Source: an uncultured Clostridia bacterium (GTDB lineage: Bacteria; Bacillota; Clostridia; Christensenellales; UBA1242). Taken from it: a stretch of 64,000 nt of DNA. The translations under genes and the position numbers were made by a program. The notes below the pieces were generated by a model. That model was given only the letters and a program-made list of their open reading frames with translations, ran no database searches and was not told the origin of the DNA. Location of the stretch: contig CAKVNM010000001.1 of the NCBI GenBank assembly GCA_934777505.1, forward strand, positions 124,001 through 188,000, written 5' to 3'. Shown here piece after piece: positions 1-7,943 of the stretch (position 1 is the first letter of the stretch; each line of letters starts with the position of its first letter).

Positions 1-595
1 AACCGATACTTGTTCAAAAATTCCAACGATTGACGAAATTAATTCAGCACTCGCTTCGCTCACTGGTGAAATCGACCAAATGCCACCAAAGTACTCAGCA
101 AAGAGTGTTGGTGGAGTTAGGGCATACGAACTATCTCGAAAAGGCATAGAGTTTGAATTGAAACCAAAAAGAGTTCAGGTGTTCAAATTCGAACTCACAA
201 AACAGATTTCTAGCGACACTTTTGAATTTTTGATTGATTGTTCAAGCGGGACATATATCAGGAGTCTTGCTCGTGATTTGGGTTTAAAAACTGGCTCGCT
301 GGCATATATGAGTGCGTTAAATCGAACACGAAGCGGAGAATTTACTCTTGCTCAGGCAGTTGATATTGACAATATCAGCGAAAAAAGTGTTATCAGTTTG
401 GACGAAGTGTTGAAAGACTTAGACAAGGTGGAAGTTGGACAAGAATATTTTGACAAACTTGCCAACGGCAACGAAATCAAGTACAATACGGACGACAAAA
501 CGGGCTTTTTGCTATATTCAAAAAACACTCTTTTTGGAATTTCAGATTGCAAAAATAATAGGATAAAGGTTAGGGTTAATTTGTATGATAGATGA
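1..595 (+). CDS. truB: tRNA pseudouridine(55) synthase TruB, 5' end outside window
   Basis: TruB isomerises U55 in the T-loop of tRNAs. The reading frame is open from base 2 with no start, so the N-terminal part, including the catalytic Asp motif, lies upstream of the window. What remains (about 197 codons) begins just before the family block PPKYSAKSVGGVRAYELSR, which matches the TruB PPxYSAxKxxGxRAYexAR signature, followed by the SGTYIRSLARDLG block that is also typical. The C-terminal part is a PUA-like region. The stop overlaps the start of the next gene by 11 bases, indicating translational coupling. Identification is by motif recognition and is firm. Confidence 0.95.
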   Translation, partial: TDTCSKIPTIDEINSALASLTGEIDQMPPKYSAKSVGGVRAYELSRKGIEFELKPKRVQVFKFELTKQISSDTFEFLIDCSSGTYIRSLARDLGLKTGSLAYMSALNRTRSGEFTLAQAVDIDNISEKSVISLDEVLKDLDKVEVGQEYFDKLANGNEIKYNTDDKTGFLLYSKNTLFGISDCKNNRIKVRVNLYDR

Positions 596-1451
596 AATAA
601 GATTTGGTCCATCGGGCAATAGTCAAATTTTTTATGACGCGGGTCATAAAAGTTCTATTGAAGCCCCAAAGTTTTTGAAAGAACATGGACTCGGTTGCTA
701 TGAATACTCGTTTGGCAGGGGATTTGTCCTTGGGACAGAAACCGCCAAAAAACTTGGCGAAGAAGCCGTAAAAAATGATATATTAATGAGCGTTCATGCT
801 CCATATTACATTAATTTGGCTAACGGAAACGATGCCACGATAGACAAAAACATAAATTATATTTTAAAAAGTTTGGATTATCTTAAACTTTTTAACGGCA
901 AAAAATGCGTTGTTCACACTGGAAGTCAAAACAAACTTTCAAGACCTGATGCATTAAACAATCTTTATAGGCAACTCGACTTTGTTTTGCAAGCATATCA
1001 TGATGGCGACTACTTAGGCACATATATATGTCCAGAAACCATGGGAAAGTCGCAACAAATTGGCTCTGTTGACGAGATTTTGGAAATCTGCAAGCGAGAT
1101 GACTGCTTGATTCCAACATTTGATTTTGGACACATTAACGCCGTTACTGGTGGAACTTTAAAAGGCATTGACGACTATCGAAAAATAATCGACAAGTGCT
1201 TTGATACTCTCGGCGAGTTTAAAACCAAAAATATGCATATTCATTTTTCAAAGATTGAATACACAAGCAAGGGCGAAGTCAAGCACCTAACACTTGATGA
1301 CGATATTTATGGTCCAGAGTTTGAGCCACTTGCAGTATTGCTTCATGAATACAACTTGACTCCAACCGTAATTAGCGAAAGCAAGGCAAAAATGATGGAA
1401 GACGCAATGACTTTGCATAAGATTTATGAAAGCATTAGCAAAAATTCTTGA
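585..1451 (+). CDS. endonuclease IV-like TIM-barrel protein (AP endonuclease family 2)
   Basis: A 288-residue protein resembling deoxyribonuclease IV/sugar-phosphate isomerase TIM barrels. Visible elements are SVHAPYYINLA near residue 70 (Nfo proteins have HAPYLINLA), a metal-site-like VVHTGS near 105, CPETMGKSQQIGS near 150, FDFGHINA near 185, HIHFSK near 220 and VISESK near the C-terminus. These match in order the His/Glu/Asp zinc ligands of endonuclease IV, so cleavage at abasic sites is the best guess. Divergence from standard Nfo (for example HIHFSK rather than HLNDS) leaves a sugar isomerase or another phosphodiesterase possible. The ATG overlaps truB by 11 bases. Confidence 0.75.
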   Translation: MIDEIRFGPSGNSQIFYDAGHKSSIEAPKFLKEHGLGCYEYSFGRGFVLGTETAKKLGEEAVKNDILMSVHAPYYINLANGNDATIDKNINYILKSLDYLKLFNGKKCVVHTGSQNKLSRPDALNNLYRQLDFVLQAYHDGDYLGTYICPETMGKSQQIGSVDEILEICKRDDCLIPTFDFGHINAVTGGTLKGIDDYRKIIDKCFDTLGEFKTKNMHIHFSKIEYTSKGEVKHLTLDDDIYGPEFEPLAVLLHEYNLTPTVISESKAKMMEDAMTLHKIYESISKNS

Positions 1452-1476
1452 CAAATTTGTCTATATAACTTATACT
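1448..1476 (+). promoter_or_regulatory. sigma-A type promoter of efp
   Basis: TTGACA at 1448-1453, a 17-base spacer, and TATACT at 1471-1476. It starts at the stop codon of the preceding gene and lies about 50 bases upstream of the efp start. Confidence 0.8.
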
Positions 1477-1527
1477 AGTAAAGTTTAGACATATCTAAAA
1501 GTTTTTTATTGAGAAAAGGAGAAAATT

Positions 1528-2082
1528 ATGACAACTGGTGATTTAAAAATTGGTAGCACATTTATTATGGATAACAATATTTATGTTGTAGTTGAATGGC
1601 AACATGTTTGTCAACCAAGACTTGCAGCATTTATTCGTGGAAGAATTAAGAATGTGGAAACTGGCGCTGTTTTGGAAAGAAACTTCAAAACAAACGAAAA
1701 AGTAGACGAAGCAGTTATCGAAAAAAGAGAAATGCAATATCTCTACAACGATGGCGACCTTTACTACTTTATGGACAAAGAAAACTTTGAACAAATCCCA
1801 CTTAACAAGGCAGATTGCGAATCAGCATTGAAGTACATTGTTGAAAATATGGATGTTACAATCAACTCATGCAACGGCAGAGTTATTTCTGTAACACCAC
1901 CACTATTTGTTGAACTTAACATTGTAAAATGCGACCCAGCAGTTCAAGGCGACACAAGCAAATCCGCTATGAAACCAGCAACTTTGGAAACTGGTCTTGA
2001 AATCAAAGTTCCACTATTCGTTAACCAAGATGACAGAGTTAGAATCGACACAAGAACTGGCGAATACATGGAAAGAGTGTAG
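1528..2082 (+). CDS. efp: translation elongation factor P
   Basis: EF-P binds between the P and E sites and relieves ribosome stalling at polyproline. The 184-residue length, the three-domain layout (KOW-like N-terminus, two OB domains) and the C-terminal block LFVNQDDRVRIDTRTGEYMERV-like ending (VFVxxGdxIkVdTrtgeYxeRv in the family) identify it. The start follows a clear AAGGAG site and its own promoter. Oddity: the domain I loop that normally reads KPGKG and carries the modified Lys (Lys34 in E. coli) reads CQPRLAAF here, placing Arg31 at the modification position. A hairpin terminator follows at 2111. Confidence 0.95.
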   Translation: MTTGDLKIGSTFIMDNNIYVVVEWQHVCQPRLAAFIRGRIKNVETGAVLERNFKTNEKVDEAVIEKREMQYLYNDGDLYYFMDKENFEQIPLNKADCESALKYIVENMDVTINSCNGRVISVTPPLFVELNIVKCDPAVQGDTSKSAMKPATLETGLEIKVPLFVNQDDRVRIDTRTGEYMERV

Positions 2083-2110
2083 TATAACCACAAATATTTA
2101 TTAAAAATTA

Positions 2111-2136
2111 AAGTGCAAATTGTTGCACTTTTTTTG
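2111..2136 (+). terminator. rho-independent terminator after efp
   Basis: AAGTGCAA/TTGCACTT perfect 8-bp stem with a 4-base loop, followed by a run of T. Confidence 0.9.
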
Positions 2137-2147
2137 TGCTAAAAATT

Positions 2148-2174
2148 CTATATTTTACGCCCTTTGCATATTAA
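2148..2174 (+). promoter_or_regulatory. weak candidate sigma-E promoter for the spoIIIA operon
   Basis: CTATATT at 2148 and CATATTAA at 2167 resemble the sigma-E boxes (GMATATT and CATACAAT) known to drive spoIIIA in Bacillus, but the spacer is 12 rather than about 14 bases. Only the position and partial matches support it. Confidence 0.3.
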
Positions 2175-2201
2175 TAGTAAACGGAAAAAAGGGGACAGGC
2201 T

Positions 2202-3110
2202 ATGCTTGATATATTTCCAAATTTTGTAGAAAGTGCGTTGTCTTGCTTGGACTATAAAGGCTTGCAGGAATTAAGACTAAGAGTGGGAAAACCCGCAACA
2301 GTGTGTTATTTTAGCAAGTACTATTATCTTGGCGAAAACGGGCTTATGCAACACAAAAAACAAGCATTAATTTTGGACGCTGGCGATTTGGAAAACATAA
2401 TCTTTAAAGCCTCAAACTTTTCTGTTTATGCAGTAAACGAAGACATAAAAAAGGGCTTTATTTCACTCAGCAGTGGCATTAGAATTGGCATTGTTGGACA
2501 AGTAGTCAGCGAAAACGATAAAGTTTTGACAATTAAAAATTTTAGTTCTTTAAATATTCGTTTCCCGCACGAAATCAAGGGGTCAAGTGAAAAAATAATT
2601 GACAAACTTATCGAAAACGGCGAGTTTTTGAACACCTTGATTTTATCCAAGCCGTCTGCTGGAAAAACCACGCTCGCACGAGATATTATAAGACAGATTT
2701 CGGGCATAAAACTAACAAAAAATGTGCTTGTTGTTGACGAAAGAAACGAACTCAGCGGATTTCATAACGGCGAATGTGGGCTTGATGTTGGTGATTTTAG
2801 TGATGTTATCGTTGATTGTAACAAATCCTATGCGTTTTCAAACGGCATTCGTTCAATGAGTCCAGATGTGATTGTGACTGACGAAATCGGTTCAAAGCAG
2901 GATTGTGACGGCATTTTTCATGCCACGAGTTGCGGTGTAAAGCTTCTGGCGACTATTCATTCAAACGATTTAAAACAACTGTTTTTAAAACCCGATTTTG
3001 CCACGATTTTGCAAAAAAAGGTGTTTGAACGATATGTTGTGCTGTCAAATCGGCTGGGAAAAGGCACGATAGAAGGAGTGTATGATGAAAATCTTAACCC
3101 AATTTTGTAG
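2202..3110 (+). CDS. spoIIIAA: stage III sporulation protein AA, ATPase
   Basis: SpoIIIAA is the secretion-type ATPase of the SpoIIIA-SpoIIQ channel that links mother cell and forespore after engulfment. The 302 residues contain a P-loop SKPSAGKTT near 148-157 (the family usually has GPPxxGKTT), a Walker B VLVVDERNE near 174-182, and the DGIRSMSPDVIVTDEIG-like block typical of these R-type ATPases. An SD-like GGGG run precedes the ATG at 2202. It is the first gene of a compact eight-gene operon in the canonical AA-to-AH order, which makes the assignment firm. Confidence 0.95.
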   Translation: MLDIFPNFVESALSCLDYKGLQELRLRVGKPATVCYFSKYYYLGENGLMQHKKQALILDAGDLENIIFKASNFSVYAVNEDIKKGFISLSSGIRIGIVGQVVSENDKVLTIKNFSSLNIRFPHEIKGSSEKIIDKLIENGEFLNTLILSKPSAGKTTLARDIIRQISGIKLTKNVLVVDERNELSGFHNGECGLDVGDFSDVIVDCNKSYAFSNGIRSMSPDVIVTDEIGSKQDCDGIFHATSCGVKLLATIHSNDLKQLFLKPDFATILQKKVFERYVVLSNRLGKGTIEGVYDENLNPIL

Positions 3111-3119
3111 AGAGATGGT

Positions 3120-3617
3120 ATGTTAAAAGTTGCGTTGATATTGATTGTTTGTGGTTTGGTAGTGTTTTTGGCGTACAAATTTTATGTCTACTACAAGGCT
3201 AGGCAATGTTACTATCAAAATTTATGCGATTTTTGTACATATTTGCAGTCGCAGATAGGATTTTTAAAGACCGATATATATAACCTTGTTGAACAGCGAA
3301 AAAACACCTATAAAAAGGAGTTTTTAAAGACGCTTGAATGTTATCAAAAAGCATTAAAAAGCACGAATTTTCGGGAAGATATGCAAAAAACAATGATGAC
3401 TAATCTGTTGCTCGACCCAGAAAAAGCAAAGATTATTGATTTTTTTGATATGTTAGGGAAAACCAATCAAATGGACCAGTTGTCACAAATATCTGCGTGT
3501 AAAGCAGAATTTGAAAGTAAACTTTCGTCCGTCAGTCAAGAAACGCAAAAAAAGGGGACAACATCGTTTAAATTAGGAATATTGTTGGCAATAGCAATAT
3601 TTGTGATATTTATTTGA
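3120..3617 (+). CDS. spoIIIAB: stage III sporulation protein AB
   Basis: A 165-residue membrane protein with an N-terminal hydrophobic helix (residues 3-20), a helical central part and a second hydrophobic segment at the extreme C-terminus. This is the expected SpoIIIAB topology, which is distantly GspF-like. It starts 9 bases after spoIIIAA. The sequence is poorly conserved, so the call rests on size, topology and the invariant operon position between AA and AC. Confidence 0.88.
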   Translation: MLKVALILIVCGLVVFLAYKFYVYYKARQCYYQNLCDFCTYLQSQIGFLKTDIYNLVEQRKNTYKKEFLKTLECYQKALKSTNFREDMQKTMMTNLLLDPEKAKIIDFFDMLGKTNQMDQLSQISACKAEFESKLSSVSQETQKKGTTSFKLGILLAIAIFVIFI

Positions 3618-3647
3618 TAAAAAAGGTGAGATATTAGTCGATTTTTC

Positions 3648-3689
3648 GTTGCATAGTACTATGCAACATACTATGCATAATACTATGCA
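3648..3689. repeat. palindromic repeat cluster between spoIIIAB and spoIIIAC
   Basis: A perfect 20-bp palindrome, GTTGCATAGTACTATGCAAC, occupies 3648-3667. TACTATGCA occurs three times at exact 12-bp steps (3657, 3669, 3681), ending 11 bases before the spoIIIAC ATG. The core GCATAGTACTATGC recurs at 19609, and half-sites occur near 30432 and 61273. Confidence 0.85.
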
Positions 3690-3700
3690 AAGGGGAAAAT

Positions 3701-3904
3701 ATGGGTGTTGATATAATTTTTAAGATAGCAGGAATAGGAATTTTGACCGCAATAGTCAATCAAGTGCTTAAATATTCTGGAAAAGACGAGATTGCAACCT
3801 TAACAACGCTTGCTTCGGTCATTGTGGTGTTGCTAATGATTGTAAATCTTATAAGTGACCTGTTTAACACTGTAAAAGGGCTATTTTCGCTGAATATATT
3901 TTAG
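3701..3904 (+). CDS. spoIIIAC: stage III sporulation protein AC
   Basis: A 67-residue integral membrane protein with two hydrophobic helices (about 5-25 and 33-55). It matches SpoIIIAC, including the family-like MGVDIIFKIAGIGILTAIVNQVLKYSGKDE start. AAAGGGG lies 6-12 bases before the ATG. It is separated from spoIIIAB by 83 bases of palindromic repeats, unusual inside this operon, where other gaps are 0-20 bases. Confidence 0.93.
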   Translation: MGVDIIFKIAGIGILTAIVNQVLKYSGKDEIATLTTLASVIVVLLMIVNLISDLFNTVKGLFSLNIF

Positions 3905-3913
3905 GAGTGGAAC

Positions 3914-4300
3914 ATGGATATATTCAAAATCATAATTGTTGGATTAATAACCGTCATAACTACGATAATTTTAAAGCAAATCAAGCCAGAAATGGCGGTT
4001 TTTATATCTATTGCGGGCGGACTAGTTATTATTTTTATGATAATCAACAGTGTTACGACTGTTTTTGCGGGTTTTAATAGTCTTGTTAGCAAAACGGGCA
4101 TAAATTCTAGCCTTTTTAAGAGTATTTTAAAGGTGGTGGGGATTGGTTATTGCACCGAATTTGCTTCTAGTCTTTGCATTGATAGCGGGAATAGTTCCAT
4201 TGCAGACAAAATCATGTTTTCTGGCAAGGTTACAATTTTGGTTTTGTCAATGCCAGTGATAAATAATCTTATAGAAATGATAATTGGACTTATGCCATGA
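3914..4300 (+). CDS. spoIIIAD: stage III sporulation protein AD
   Basis: A 128-residue membrane protein with several predicted helices and the family features IKPEMAVFISIAGG and CTEFASSLCIDSGNSSIADKI. SpoIIIAD is paralogous to SpoIIIAC and forms part of the membrane platform of the SpoIIIA channel. It starts 9 bases after spoIIIAC and overlaps spoIIIAE by 4 bases (ATGA), indicating translational coupling. Confidence 0.95.
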   Translation: MDIFKIIIVGLITVITTIILKQIKPEMAVFISIAGGLVIIFMIINSVTTVFAGFNSLVSKTGINSSLFKSILKVVGIGYCTEFASSLCIDSGNSSIADKIMFSGKVTILVLSMPVINNLIEMIIGLMP

Positions 4301-5535
4301 AAAACACAAAGTTTGGACAAGTTTTGAGTGAAAGAAAACGCAAAGCAAGATGGTTGATACTCTTGCTTTATTTGATACTTGTTTTGCTGAGTGTTTTTTG
4401 TAGTAGTTTTCGTTCAAAAATGGTGCTGGCAGACACTGAAAATAGCACCATAACCGACCTTGAAGATAATGTGAACGACCAGTTAAAAAACCTTGATTTT
4501 TCGGGCTTTGACGAGATTCTAAAACAACTTTCCAGTGGTGAAAAAGACATTTTTAGTAGCGATAGTTTTTTAGATAAGGTAAAAGCCATTTTATCGGGTC
4601 AAACGAGCATTGATTTTAGGTCAATTAGTAGTGCAATTTTTAGCCTTTTTTCTAACGATATTCTTCAAATTTTGCCTGTTATGTGTTTGATTATCGGCAT
4701 TGGAATACTGTCGAGTATTATTTCTAACACGGGCTATTCAAAAGACAAATCTGTGGCGGATATTGTGCATTTTGTGTGTTATGGAACGATTGTTATGATA
4801 GTGTTTGCGAGCGTAAAAAATGTTATCACGCTATCATCAAACTCGCTTCTTAGTTTAAAGTCGCAAATGGAGATTAGTTTTCCAATTCTGCTTACTTTGA
4901 TGACTTCTGTTGGTTCGGTTGTGTCGGTGGGAGTTTATCAGCCAACTGTGGCGATTTTATCGGGTACAATGATGACAATATTTTCAAATTTTGTCATGCC
5001 ACTATTTATTTTTTGTTTAGTGTTCAATGTGGCGGGCAACTTGTCCGACAATGTAAAACTCGGCAAATTTTCTAACTTGTTTTTGTCCATTTACAAGTGG
5101 ACGATAGGGCTGATATTTACTCTTTTTTCGGCGTTTTTAACCATTCAAGGCATAACTGCTGGAAGTTATGACGGACTGTCGATTAGGACGACAAAGTACG
5201 CCATGAAAAGTTATATTCCTTTTGTTGGGTCGTATCTGTCGGATGGGTTAAACCTGATTTTAACAAGTAGTATTTTGATAAAAAACTCGGTGGGACTTGC
5301 GGGACTATTGCTGTTAGTTGCAACGGTCATAACGCCGATATCAAAAATACTTATTCTCAAACTTGCACTCAGTCTTTCGGCTAGTATTTTAGAGCCGATT
5401 TGTGATAAGAAAATTCCTAATTTTTTAACCAATATTTCAAAATGCCTATCAATGCTTATTGCAACAATTTGCGTGGCTGGATTTGCATATTTGATAACGA
5501 TTGGACTTGTTATGTGCACAGGTAATATTATCTAA
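4297..5535 (+). CDS. spoIIIAE: stage III sporulation protein AE
   Basis: A 412-residue polytopic protein. After an N-terminal signal/anchor (residues 18-45) comes an extracellular soluble stretch (about 48-115), then roughly eight hydrophobic segments. Length and topology match SpoIIIAE, the largest membrane component of the channel. It begins by ATGA overlap with spoIIIAD and is followed after 12 bases by spoIIIAF. Confidence 0.95.
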   Translation: MKNTKFGQVLSERKRKARWLILLLYLILVLLSVFCSSFRSKMVLADTENSTITDLEDNVNDQLKNLDFSGFDEILKQLSSGEKDIFSSDSFLDKVKAILSGQTSIDFRSISSAIFSLFSNDILQILPVMCLIIGIGILSSIISNTGYSKDKSVADIVHFVCYGTIVMIVFASVKNVITLSSNSLLSLKSQMEISFPILLTLMTSVGSVVSVGVYQPTVAILSGTMMTIFSNFVMPLFIFCLVFNVAGNLSDNVKLGKFSNLFLSIYKWTIGLIFTLFSAFLTIQGITAGSYDGLSIRTTKYAMKSYIPFVGSYLSDGLNLILTSSILIKNSVGLAGLLLLVATVITPISKILILKLALSLSASILEPICDKKIPNFLTNISKCLSMLIATICVAGFAYLITIGLVMCTGNII

Positions 5536-5547
5536 GGGAGAACGGCT

Positions 5548-6030
5548 ATGAACGAATATTTGCTTTCGATTATTGGAGTAGTGGTGCTGGGAGTGCTGGT
5601 TAGCATGGTGCTTCCGCAAGGACAAATGAGCAAGTATATCAAATCGTTTTTTGGACTGTTTACAATCCTTGTGATAATTTCGCCAGTGCCAAAACTATTA
5701 AATTCCAACTTTGATTTTTCTTCGCTATTCTACAACAGCGTTAGCACAACAATCGACCAAGATTATCTGGAAGTAACAAACAAAAAAATCGTAAAAGAAC
5801 TTGAAAATCTAGTTGTCAAAAACTGCGAAAAATCGGGATATATGGGTGTTGTATGCGAAATAGAAAGTGTTTTGGAATATAATGTTATGAGTATAAAAAA
5901 AGTTAGAATAAATTTGAAAAATTTAGTTATTAGCCAAAATATGGTGCATATAAATAAGTATACAGAAATTGTACAGGCTGTCAGGCAAGTTGTAAATGTT
6001 GACAAGGAGCAAATAGTATTCGATGAGTGA
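5548..6030 (+). CDS. spoIIIAF: stage III sporulation protein AF
   Basis: 160 residues with two N-terminal membrane helices (about 5-22 and 32-50) and a soluble C-terminal domain of ring-building-motif type. In the family this domain assembles in the intermembrane space. AAGGGAG precedes the ATG. Its 3' end overlaps spoIIIAG by 8 bases. Confidence 0.92.
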   Translation: MNEYLLSIIGVVVLGVLVSMVLPQGQMSKYIKSFFGLFTILVIISPVPKLLNSNFDFSSLFYNSVSTTIDQDYLEVTNKKIVKELENLVVKNCEKSGYMGVVCEIESVLEYNVMSIKKVRINLKNLVISQNMVHINKYTEIVQAVRQVVNVDKEQIVFDE

Positions 6031-6583
6031 CGAAAAAAAGCAAAAGGGACTGCTGAAATCTCTGGCGGATTTGCCGTTTATCAAAAAGTTAAAAAATGTT
6101 AAGCACATAGAGATTATTGTTCTTGTAATTTTCTTTTTGATAATGCTTTTGATTTGTTTTGGAAGCGGGGGATTAACTTCGTCCACATCAAAGGTAGAAT
6201 CAATTAGTTCTAGCAACTCAACAACTTACATCACAACAAAAGAGTATGTCAACTTTTTGGAAAACAAACTAACCGACACTTTGTCTAATATGAAAGATGT
6301 TGGAAATGTCAGGGTTATGATTTCGGTTAACGGAAGCACGGAAATCGTGTTTGCAACCAATCAAACAACAACATCGTCTGGACAAAGTACTGAAACGGAA
6401 AATAAGATTGTGTTAGTTGACTCAAAGCCACTAATCGTTAGCGAAAAATTGCCCGAAATCAATGGAGTAGTTATCGTTAGTAGCGGAGCAAAAGATACGA
6501 AAGTCAGGCTTGATATAATTTCAGCCGTACAAACACTGCTAAATATAGAAGCAAACAAAATCCAAGTATTCGTTGGAAATTAA
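6023..6583 (+). CDS. spoIIIAG: stage III sporulation protein AG
   Basis: 186 residues: a basic cytoplasmic N-terminus, one membrane helix (about 30-48), a Ser/Thr-rich linker, then a soluble domain with the SpoIIIAG-type stretch NVRVMISVNGSTEIVFA and a C-terminal VQTLLNIEANKIQVF. In Bacillus this protein forms a large ring in the channel. It overlaps spoIIIAF by 8 bases. Confidence 0.94.
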   Translation: MSDEKKQKGLLKSLADLPFIKKLKNVKHIEIIVLVIFFLIMLLICFGSGGLTSSTSKVESISSSNSTTYITTKEYVNFLENKLTDTLSNMKDVGNVRVMISVNGSTEIVFATNQTTTSSGQSTETENKIVLVDSKPLIVSEKLPEINGVVIVSSGAKDTKVRLDIISAVQTLLNIEANKIQVFVGN

Positions 6584-6598
6584 AAGGAGATATGATTT

Positions 6599-7072
6599 AT
6601 GTTATCAAAAAAGAAAAAGATTATCATTTTGTCTGTTATGGCAGTCCTTCTTGTTGTAACAGGTGTGCTTAATGTGGCACTAAACAAAGGAGTAGTTGAA
6701 ACTGGCGGAAGCAATATCACATCGGCAAACTTTTTTGCAACATACAGAAGCGATAGGCAATCGGTTAGAAACGAAGAAATTAGTTATTATGACGCAATTA
6801 TTGCAAGTGCAGAATCTAGTGCCGAAGCAAAGGCAAGTGCAGAAGCCAAAAAGCAGGAACTAATCAAGTGTATGGAAACAGAACTTGTAACCGAAGGATT
6901 AATCAAGGCAAAAGGATTTGAAGATGTTATTGTAACAAGCACTTCGTCAAATGTTAAAGTCGTTGTGAAGGCGGGAGAGTTAACCGCAAATCAGGTGGCT
7001 CAAATTGTCGATATTGTTATGGAACAAACAGGAATGGCGATAGATTACATCAAAATTCTTCCAGTTGAATAA
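6599..7072 (+). CDS. spoIIIAH: stage III sporulation protein AH
   Basis: 157 residues with a membrane anchor (about 7-25) and an extracellular YscJ-like domain that in Bacillus pairs with SpoIIQ of the forespore. The Ala/Glu/Lys-rich helix SAEAKASAEAKKQEL near 75-92 and the C-terminal block QVAQIVDIVMEQTGMAIDYIKI are typical. AAAGGAG lies 7 bases before the ATG. It is the last gene of the operon and is closed by the terminator at 7083. No spoIIQ was found in the window. Confidence 0.94.
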   Translation: MLSKKKKIIILSVMAVLLVVTGVLNVALNKGVVETGGSNITSANFFATYRSDRQSVRNEEISYYDAIIASAESSAEAKASAEAKKQELIKCMETELVTEGLIKAKGFEDVIVTSTSSNVKVVVKAGELTANQVAQIVDIVMEQTGMAIDYIKILPVE

Positions 7073-7082
7073 AAATTTTGTA

Positions 7083-7112
7083 AAAACTCATTGAGATAAA
7101 ATGAGTTTTTTA
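7083..7112 (+). terminator. terminator of the spoIIIA operon
   Basis: AAAACTCAT/ATGAGTTTTT stem with a 9-base loop and a following T-run. Confidence 0.85.
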
Positions 7113-7142
7113 TTGCTTAAATTTGTTTTAATGTGATATAAT
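7113..7142 (+). promoter_or_regulatory. promoter of the yqhY-nusB-xseAB-proS unit
   Basis: TTGCTT at 7113, an 18-base spacer and TATAAT at 7137 with an extended -10 TG at 7134. A TAGGAG ribosome site follows before yqhY. Confidence 0.7.
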
Positions 7143-7164
7143 CTCTAAGTATAGGAGATTTTTC

Positions 7165-7548
7165 ATGGGATTAGAACTAAATCAAGTGGCTTCCAAAAAC
7201 AACAAGGGCAAAGTTTCTTGCAACAGAGATATTTTGCTTTCTATTGTTAGTCTTGCAACAAAAGAGATTACAGGTGTTTCTTGTCTTTGTGCAAATTTTG
7301 GAAACGGACTAAAGAAATTATTTTCAAACAACTATACTCAGGGAGTAAAAATAACAGAATCTGGCGACTCTATCATGGTTGATATCTACATCAACATTTT
7401 GTTTGGCTATTCTGTTAGCGATGTTGCTTTTAGGGTTCAAGAAAATGTAAAAAATGGACTATCTGCCATGGTTGACATAAAGATTGATAGCATCAATGTT
7501 CATGTGCTTGGCGTGGACTTTAACAAAGAAGGAGAATCAGCAATCTAA
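7165..7548 (+). CDS. Asp23/Gls24 family envelope stress protein (YqhY type)
   Basis: 127 residues matching the Asp23/Gls24 (YqhY/YloU) family: an N-terminal stretch with NRDILLSIVSLATKEITGV and a C-terminal DIYINILFGYSVSDVAFRVQ. In Firmicutes YqhY is encoded just upstream of nusB and has been linked to acetyl-CoA carboxylase activity. The same position here supports the YqhY subtype. TAGGAG lies 8 bases before the ATG. Its stop overlaps the nusB start by one base. Confidence 0.9.
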   Translation: MGLELNQVASKNNKGKVSCNRDILLSIVSLATKEITGVSCLCANFGNGLKKLFSNNYTQGVKITESGDSIMVDIYINILFGYSVSDVAFRVQENVKNGLSAMVDIKIDSINVHVLGVDFNKEGESAI

Positions 7549-7943
7549 TGAGCCGTATTAAAGCAAGAGAAAGTTGTTTTAAACTCATATTTGAATATGA
7601 GTTTTTAAAACAAAAAAATGAACTAACGCTTGATGAATTTTTGTCGAGCAAAGATATTGAACAAGAAGACGCGAAGTTCATTAACGAAGTCTATGACGGA
7701 ATTTTGTCAAAGGAAGACGAGTTAAACGAACTTATCGCAAGCAAACTAAAAGGCTACACTTTGGAAAGAATTTTCAAGGTTGACCTTGCCATACTAAAAC
7801 TTGCAATTTATGAAATCAAGTATTTGAACGAAAATCCTGCTGTGGTGATTAACGAAGCAGTGGAACTTGCTAAAAAGTACTCGACAGACAATAGTTACAA
7901 GTTTATCAACGGCGTTTTGGCAAATATTGTAAAGGGAGAATAA
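7548..7943 (+). CDS. nusB: transcription antitermination factor NusB
   Basis: 131 residues, all-helical. The family blocks RESCFKLIFEYEF at the N-terminus and DLAILKLAIYEIKY...PAVVINEAVELAKKYSTDNSYKFINGVL at the C-terminus are present. NusB binds boxA RNA with S10 during rRNA transcription. It is packed tightly between yqhY (1-base overlap) and xseA (no gap), the usual Firmicute arrangement. Confidence 0.96.
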   Translation: MSRIKARESCFKLIFEYEFLKQKNELTLDEFLSSKDIEQEDAKFINEVYDGILSKEDELNELIASKLKGYTLERIFKVDLAILKLAIYEIKYLNENPAVVINEAVELAKKYSTDNSYKFINGVLANIVKGE

